DNA of 47,368 nt from Eubacterium uniforme (GTDB taxonomy: Bacteria > Bacillota > Clostridia > Lachnospirales > Lachnospiraceae), in assembly GCF_900167115.1 (NCBI RefSeq), contig NZ_FUXZ01000017.1, positions 1 to 47,368 of the forward strand, given 5' to 3'. The notes under the pieces are model-generated. The model searched no databases, was not told where the DNA came from, and was given only the letters and a program-made list of their open reading frames with translations. Positions 43,553-47,368 of this stretch are shown one piece after another. The position numbers were made by a program, and so were the translations under genes. The first letter of the stretch is position 1. Every line of letters begins with the position of its first letter.

Positions 43553-45475
43553 ATGAGGATAAAAAGACGAGGGTTGTGTATATCACTAGCGTGTGTAATG
43601 TTCGTTACAATTGGACCAGTTGGTGATTACAGAAGTAAAATAAAAGCTGAAAATATTGGAAGTCAGATTATTGATGTTGATGATGAAATAGTTGTTCCTA
43701 TGATTGCTTTATCAGCGGAGGATGGTTTTGTAAAGTTAACAGAAGAATCAGACATTAAAGGAATTAAACTTGAAGATAATGTACTTACCTTGGATGGATA
43801 TAAAGGTGGAAGTATACACATAGATTGTAGTTTATATAAAATAGCTGACTTAAAGGTTATAGTTAAGGGGAATAATGTTATTAACGGTAATCTCCTTGTT
43901 AATAGAACTAATATAGAACTTAGTGGCAAGGGGATACTAACTATTAACGAGTTAGGTGATGAGATTAAAGAAGAAATCGTAAATGATAGAAACGGTGTAT
44001 CTATTTGTGATGGAGATTTAGTTATTGATGGACCACGTGTTATTGTAAATGACTCTAAAGAAGGTGTTAAAGTTATAAGTACAAAGACTGATGGTGATGA
44101 AGAAGAAACTGAAAGTATAACAGAGACAGAAAGTTCATCTGAAACTGTAAGTGAGACAGAAAGTGAAACAGAAAGTCAGGTAGAAGAAACATCTGAGGAA
44201 GAATTTTCTGTGGAAGAGACAGAAGAGTTAACCGAGGAGGAGACGGAAGAATCAACTGAAGAAGAAACTGAAAATAGTACAGAGGAAAGTACTGAGAAAT
44301 CTACATGGAAAAATTTTAAAGTTGTTAAAAGAAATCTTAATGATAAAAAAGAATACGCTGAATGTAAATTTACAATGAAGTCTGGTTCACTTATTGTTAA
44401 CATGATTCAGTCTGAGGTTAGTGTAAATAAGGATGTTGTTAAGCATATTTATACACAGAGTGTATTTGCTGAAAAAGTATTTTTAGATGGTGGAGCAATT
44501 AAGGTTGAATATAAGGATGTAGATGATTCGCTTGGTAAGATTAATAATGAAATGTCCATATTAAGTGAGACTAAAGATGGAAAGGCTGAGGGCATTATTT
44601 TATATTCAAATTATGATCTTGTTCAGAAAGATACAAGATTTATCATTATTACACCAAGAGCGTACAGCGGTAATGTAAAACTTCATTCAGAATTTGAAAA
44701 TGTAGTTGTTAATCCTAAAAAGATAGTTTATTTAAATAGCAGCGATATTAAGGATTTAAAGGTTAAACTTTCAGAAGATAAATATACATATGATGGAAAT
44801 GCAAAAACTCCTGAAGTGACAATTAAGGGCCTTATAAAGGATGTTGATTATAAAGTAAGTTATACTGAAAATGTAAATCCTGGTAAGGCAAGTGTTAAGG
44901 TTGATGGTATTGATATGTTTACAGGAAGCGTTGTGGTTGATTTTACTATTGAAAAGAATGAAGAGGTAAAAGCAGAAGAAACAACTCCAGTACAAAAACC
45001 TGTAAAAGTAACGAAAAAGACTAAGAAAAAAACTAAGGTATATAAAGCTGGCTACAAATTTAAAGATGCTACATTTGTATATGAGATTAGAAAAGTTGGT
45101 ACAAGAAAGAAAACTGGCGAAGTTAAAATAGTTGGGCTTCGAAAAAAGAAAGTATCAAAAGCTACCATAAAAGGTGTAGTTAAGTATAAAAAGGATAGAT
45201 ATAAAGTAACTGAGATTCAAAAGAATGCATTTAGTAAACTTAAGAAACTTGAAAAAGTTACAATAGGGAAAAATGTTAAGTTTATTGGTGAAGGTGTATT
45301 AGCAAATTGTAAGAACCTAAAGAAGGTAACATTTAAAACTGTTATTATAAAAAAGATAGGTATGGGTGCATTTGCTGAAACTCCAGAAGAATTTATTATT
45401 AAGGTTCCTAAGACAAAGTTTAAGAAGTATAGAAAGCTTTTAAAGAAGGCTGGATATGAAGGAAAAATAAAATAG
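43553..45475 (+). CDS. Secreted surface protein with Glu/Thr/Ser tract and LRR_5 C terminus
   Basis: The 640-residue protein has a signal peptide (cleavage likely after KIKA, residue 32) and a beta-strand-rich domain (about 65-175: LTLDGYKGGSIHIDCSLYK, IELSGKGILTINEL) that resembles secreted carbohydrate-binding or beta-helix modules. A low-complexity Glu/Thr/Ser tract (181-251), a second half of that domain, an MBG-like domain (about 405-470: YTYDGNAKTPEVTIKGLIKD), and LRR_5/BspA repeats (LEKVTIGKNVKFIGEGVL) follow, ending in KVPKTKFKKYRKLLKK. The tail matches that of the protein at 14570. AGGAGG lies 12 bases before the ATG, slightly far. Function is probably adhesion; no enzyme motif is seen. 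Confidence 0.8.
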   Translation: MRIKRRGLCISLACVMFVTIGPVGDYRSKIKAENIGSQIIDVDDEIVVPMIALSAEDGFVKLTEESDIKGIKLEDNVLTLDGYKGGSIHIDCSLYKIADLKVIVKGNNVINGNLLVNRTNIELSGKGILTINELGDEIKEEIVNDRNGVSICDGDLVIDGPRVIVNDSKEGVKVISTKTDGDEEETESITETESSSETVSETESETESQVEETSEEEFSVEETEELTEEETEESTEEETENSTEESTEKSTWKNFKVVKRNLNDKKEYAECKFTMKSGSLIVNMIQSEVSVNKDVVKHIYTQSVFAEKVFLDGGAIKVEYKDVDDSLGKINNEMSILSETKDGKAEGIILYSNYDLVQKDTRFIIITPRAYSGNVKLHSEFENVVVNPKKIVYLNSSDIKDLKVKLSEDKYTYDGNAKTPEVTIKGLIKDVDYKVSYTENVNPGKASVKVDGIDMFTGSVVVDFTIEKNEEVKAEETTPVQKPVKVTKKTKKKTKVYKAGYKFKDATFVYEIRKVGTRKKTGEVKIVGLRKKKVSKATIKGVVKYKKDRYKVTEIQKNAFSKLKKLEKVTIGKNVKFIGEGVLANCKNLKKVTFKTVIIKKIGMGAFAETPEEFIIKVPKTKFKKYRKLLKKAGYEGKIK

Positions 45476-45483
45476 GAATATAG

Positions 45484-45515
45484 AAAACAACAAGCGTTTA
45501 GCTTGTTGTTTTTTT
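45484..45515 (+). terminator. Terminator after the LRR gene
   Basis: AAACAACAAGC pairs perfectly with GCTTGTTGTTT around GTTTA, with a long T run. Confidence 0.92.
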
Positions 45516-45572
45516 GATGATTAGATTGCTTAAAAAACGAAAAAATGCGTTGATATACTACATATATCTCAA

Positions 45573-45604
45573 ATAGATACCTACATTGACATGTAGGTAT
45601 CTAT
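45573..45604. promoter_or_regulatory. 32-bp palindromic operator over a TTGACA box
   Basis: ATAGATACCTACAT and ATGTAGGTATCTAT are perfect inverted copies around TGAC. The centre contains TTGACA (45586-45591), which would be the -35 box of the gene at 45637, with CAATAT 17 bases on. A TetR-like repressor dimer would fit such a site. No regulator gene lies next to it. Confidence 0.75.
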
Positions 45605-45636
45605 AAAACAATATTAGATATGGAGGAGGTAGCACA

Positions 45637-46011
45637 ATGAAAACATGGAAATTGGTAGCGGGGATATTATCAATAGTTTTTACAGTTATTGTTTTGTTTC
45701 AATCATGTGCTGTTGCAGTAGCTGATGGTTTGGAAGAAAATGAAAGTACATCAAGTGGTGCTGGAATGTTAGTTGCAATTTTGCTATTAGCTGGGGGAAT
45801 AGTTTCGATTGCGGTTAGAAAATCTATAGGTAAGGGTGGCAATATTGCAGTATTAATTATATTTGGATTAGCTGCATTGATAGGATTTGCTAATTCAAGC
45901 ACATATCCTGATTTGGTAGTATGGTCTGGTTGGTGTGCAATTAATGCTGGCTTAGCACTTGTGTGTTTGATAAAAGGAAATAAAGATAATACGCCTAAAT
46001 TATCGGAATGA
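45637..46011 (+). CDS. Small four-helix membrane protein
   Basis: I do not assign a function to this 124-residue protein. It has four membrane helices (about 5-30, 42-60, 68-86, 93-112). It resembles short Firmicutes proteins of unknown function that begin MKTWKLVAGILSIV and carry a Cys near FQSCAVAVADGLEENE. GGAGGAGGT lies before the ATG. It is a single gene between two terminators, with a strong palindromic operator in its promoter, so it is probably switched on by a particular signal. Confidence 0.75.
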   Translation: MKTWKLVAGILSIVFTVIVLFQSCAVAVADGLEENESTSSGAGMLVAILLLAGGIVSIAVRKSIGKGGNIAVLIIFGLAALIGFANSSTYPDLVVWSGWCAINAGLALVCLIKGNKDNTPKLSE

Positions 46012-46012
46012 T

Positions 46013-46053
46013 AAAAAAGACTTGCTTTGTCGTATGACGGGCAAGTCTTTTTT
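46013..46053 (+). terminator. Terminator after the small membrane protein gene
   Basis: AAAAAAGACTTGC pairs with GCAAGTCTTTTTT, with an inner GTC GTAT GAC stem. It begins two bases after the stop. Confidence 0.92.
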
Positions 46054-46094
46054 TGTGCTATTTTACATATTGTTGATATTTAATTGATATATAT

Positions 46095-46123
46095 TTGATA
46101 TAATTATGAAATAATGATATAAT
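46095..46123 (+). promoter_or_regulatory. Promoter of the HTH-Uma2 gene
   Basis: TTGATA, exactly 17 bases, TATAAT. The surrounding 60 bases are made of repeated TTGATAT-like units. Confidence 0.75.
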
Positions 46124-46153
46124 AATTGTAGAAAATTGAAGGGAGGGCAAGAT

Positions 46154-47026
46154 ATGTATACTTTGGAAGAAATGAAAAATATGAGAGAGATGTATGGGTT
46201 TAGTTATAAAGAGATTAGTGAAAAATCCGGACTCCCTATTAGTACTGTACAAAAGGTATTTGGAGGTTTGATTAATAGACCTAGAAAGAGTACTCTTGAA
46301 AAGATGTCTGTTGCATTTGTAGAGTATGATAAGAAGACTAGTTATGTGGTGGAAGAGGAACGATACTGTGGAGTGCTTAGTGAAGAGAGTGCTAAGTATG
46401 ATTCGGGATATTATGATTCAGGTTATGATTTTGGTGATAAGAAAAATGGTGAATTTACATATAATGATTATTTGAATTTTAGATTGCCGGAAGGCAAGAG
46501 AGTTGAAATAATAGATGGTTATGTGTATGATATGTCATCACCTAGTCAGATTCATCAGATTATAGTTGGAGATTTATATAGTGAAATATCTAAATTTATA
46601 GAGAAGAATAAAGGTGATTGTTTTGTTGGAATGGCACCTTTTGATATTAGACTTGCAGCGGGTAATGATGATAAAACAGTTGTACAGCCAGATGTTTTTG
46701 TTAAATGTAAAAGTGAAAGAAAGAATAAGATATCAGAAGGTGGTCCAGATTTGGTGATAGAGGTTTTATCACCGTCAACAAGAAAGACAGATTTAACCAT
46801 AAAAATGAACAAGTATTGTGAGTATGGTGTAAGAGAGTATGTCGTTGTTGATTATAAAAATGAGAAAGTTATTAGATATGACTTTGAGGATAATTGTTTG
46901 ATTGATATGTTTGACTTTGATGATAAAATTCCTATTTTGATTTATGGTGGGAAGTTGAAAATTGATTTTGGAAAGATTAAGGAACATATAAAGAAGATGA
47001 AAGATATATGGGAAGATTTTGAATGA
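46154..47026 (+). CDS. Uma2-family PD-(D/E)XK protein with N-terminal HTH
   Basis: The 290-residue protein has an N-terminal helix-turn-helix (about 1-55: FSYKEISEKSGLPISTVQKV), a Tyr/Asp/Gly-rich linker (81-98) and a Uma2 domain (about 100-285). The nuclease core shows Glu118 (RVEIIDG), Asp180 (VQPDVFV) and Glu203 (PDLVIEVLSPSTR), with KMNKYCEYGVREYVVVD after it. Uma2 proteins are restriction-like nucleases of unclear role. The start is ATG 46154, about seven bases after GGGAGG; an in-frame TTG at 46136 lies before that site. The stop is only five bases from the right IS copy, so the IS sits directly at its 3' end. The HTH suggests binding of a specific DNA site. Confidence 0.85.
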   Translation: MYTLEEMKNMREMYGFSYKEISEKSGLPISTVQKVFGGLINRPRKSTLEKMSVAFVEYDKKTSYVVEEERYCGVLSEESAKYDSGYYDSGYDFGDKKNGEFTYNDYLNFRLPEGKRVEIIDGYVYDMSSPSQIHQIIVGDLYSEISKFIEKNKGDCFVGMAPFDIRLAAGNDDKTVVQPDVFVKCKSERKNKISEGGPDLVIEVLSPSTRKTDLTIKMNKYCEYGVREYVVVDYKNEKVIRYDFEDNCLIDMFDFDDKIPILIYGGKLKIDFGKIKEHIKKMKDIWEDFE

Positions 47027-47060
47027 TAAAAAAGGGGCTGTAAAAAAAATCCCCTAATAG

Positions 47061-47096
47061 AAAAACGGCTATGAGCTCGCGCTCATAGCCGTTTTT
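47061..47096. terminator. Perfect hairpin in front of the IS transposase (right copy)
   Basis: The same 16-bp stem and 4-base loop as at 214-250, with flanking A and T runs. The T run ends 15 bases before the transposase ATG. It would also end transcription coming from the HTH-Uma2 gene, which has no other terminator. Confidence 0.85.
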
Positions 47097-47110
47097 TGAT
47101 ATAATTAATT

Positions 47111-47368
47111 ATGCTAAAAAATAAAAATATCAATGATAATTATACAGCACGTCAGCTAAAATTACCATTGGTTATCGAAAAAATAATTAATATTTCTGAT
47201 CCAGTTTATACTTTCTGTGATGTAATGGATCACATTGACCTAACACCATACTTTGTAGAAGGGAAAGGCTACAAAACAGGTCGCCCAAGATGTGATGCAG
47301 AAAAGTTACTAAAAGTTATTCTGTTTGCTTTCATGGAGAACGGTTATTGTTCCTTAAGAGAAATCGAA
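47111..47368 (+). CDS. Transposase, N-terminal 86 residues (partial)
   Basis: The frame runs from ATG 47111 to the window end without a stop. It contains TGRPRCDAEKLLKVILFAF and NGYCSLREIE, which match the conserved DUF772 N-terminal domain of IS1182-like transposases. As in the left copy there is no ribosome site in front of the ATG. The catalytic part is outside the window, so whether this copy is intact cannot be judged. Confidence 0.8.
   Translation, partial: MLKNKNINDNYTARQLKLPLVIEKIINISDPVYTFCDVMDHIDLTPYFVEGKGYKTGRPRCDAEKLLKVILFAFMENGYCSLREIE

Larger units (their letters stand above)
47031..47368 (+). mobile_element. Insertion sequence, right copy (5' part, IS1182-like), running off the window
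   Basis: The same sequence as 1-281 in inverted orientation, with the end GGGGCTG at 47034, hairpin at 47061-47096 and transposase start at 47111. It extends the known sequence by 58 bases beyond the left copy. The copies face outward and enclose about 46.7 kb. Confidence 0.85.

Noticed and set aside
44093-44305. Repetitive tract as a CRISPR or true tandem repeat array
   Set aside because: The units are short, irregular and in frame with a Glu/Thr/Ser tract of a secreted protein; there are no spacers.
1-47368. Calling the whole window a composite transposon
   Set aside because: Only one end of each IS is visible, no target duplication can be seen, and most genes look like ordinary chromosome genes with matching codon use. 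It is kept as a question rather than a call.

Overview
The window is AT-rich (roughly one third G+C), densely coded, and looks like a chromosomal segment of a Firmicutes bacterium of the class Clostridia, most likely family Lachnospiraceae (Butyrivibrio/Roseburia/Lachnospira-like). The reasons are strong GGAGG ribosome sites with several TTG starts, sigma-A type promoters, xylan/xylose genes, and secreted proteins ending in lysine-rich C-terminal domains. The family is inferred; no rRNA or other marker gene is present, and I saw no tRNA or CRISPR array.

Layout. Both ends lie inside near-identical, outward-facing copies of one insertion sequence (1-281 on minus, 47031-47368 on plus), so the whole segment sits between inverted IS copies. 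336-3386: an operon that puts NfeD and the flotillin FloA between a histidine kinase and a LytTR response regulator. 3548-4346: an OmpR-type regulator whose kinase partner is reduced to a 15-residue remnant. 4371-14416: a xylose-type sugar sensing and uptake locus, with a membrane-anchored binding protein, a YesM/LytS-like kinase, a YesN-like regulator and a second anchored XylF-like protein, followed by the XylFGH ABC importer and a small membrane protein. 14570-15950: secreted EF-hand/LRR protein. 15992-21205: a NarL-type two-component system next to an ABC transporter with two FtsX-like permeases. 21202-21638: a 437-bp foldback element between convergent genes. 21635-23775: DegV and AzlCD on the minus strand. 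23889-24581: PrsW protease. 24623-28377: AraC regulator divergent from a MATE exporter and a GH8 exo-oligoxylanase. 28396-39441: two clostripain-like proteases and a very large subtilisin-like protease, with 1-phosphofructokinase directly downstream. 40401-43024: a GHKL kinase/LytTR pair on minus. 43234-45515: secreted LRR protein behind a possible short regulated transcript. 45573-47026: small membrane protein with a strong palindromic operator, then an HTH-Uma2 fusion abutting the right IS copy.

How it works together. The exo-oligoxylanase releases xylose from xylo-oligosaccharides inside the cell, while XylFGH imports free xylose or a related sugar. The two anchored binding proteins and the kinase/regulator pair probably sense that sugar outside the cell and switch on xylFGH, an enlarged form of the known XylFII-LytS-YesN arrangement. 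The secreted proteases and LRR proteins suggest a cell that also handles proteins at its surface. There are five response regulators but four kinases, which matches the remnant kinase at 4248-4295.

Most interesting points: the flotillin embedded in a two-component operon, the double anchored sugar sensor, a predicted hairpin that appears to bridge a Shine-Dalgarno site to a distant ATG at 18153-18191, the foldback element, and several strong dyads in promoters with no regulator gene nearby.
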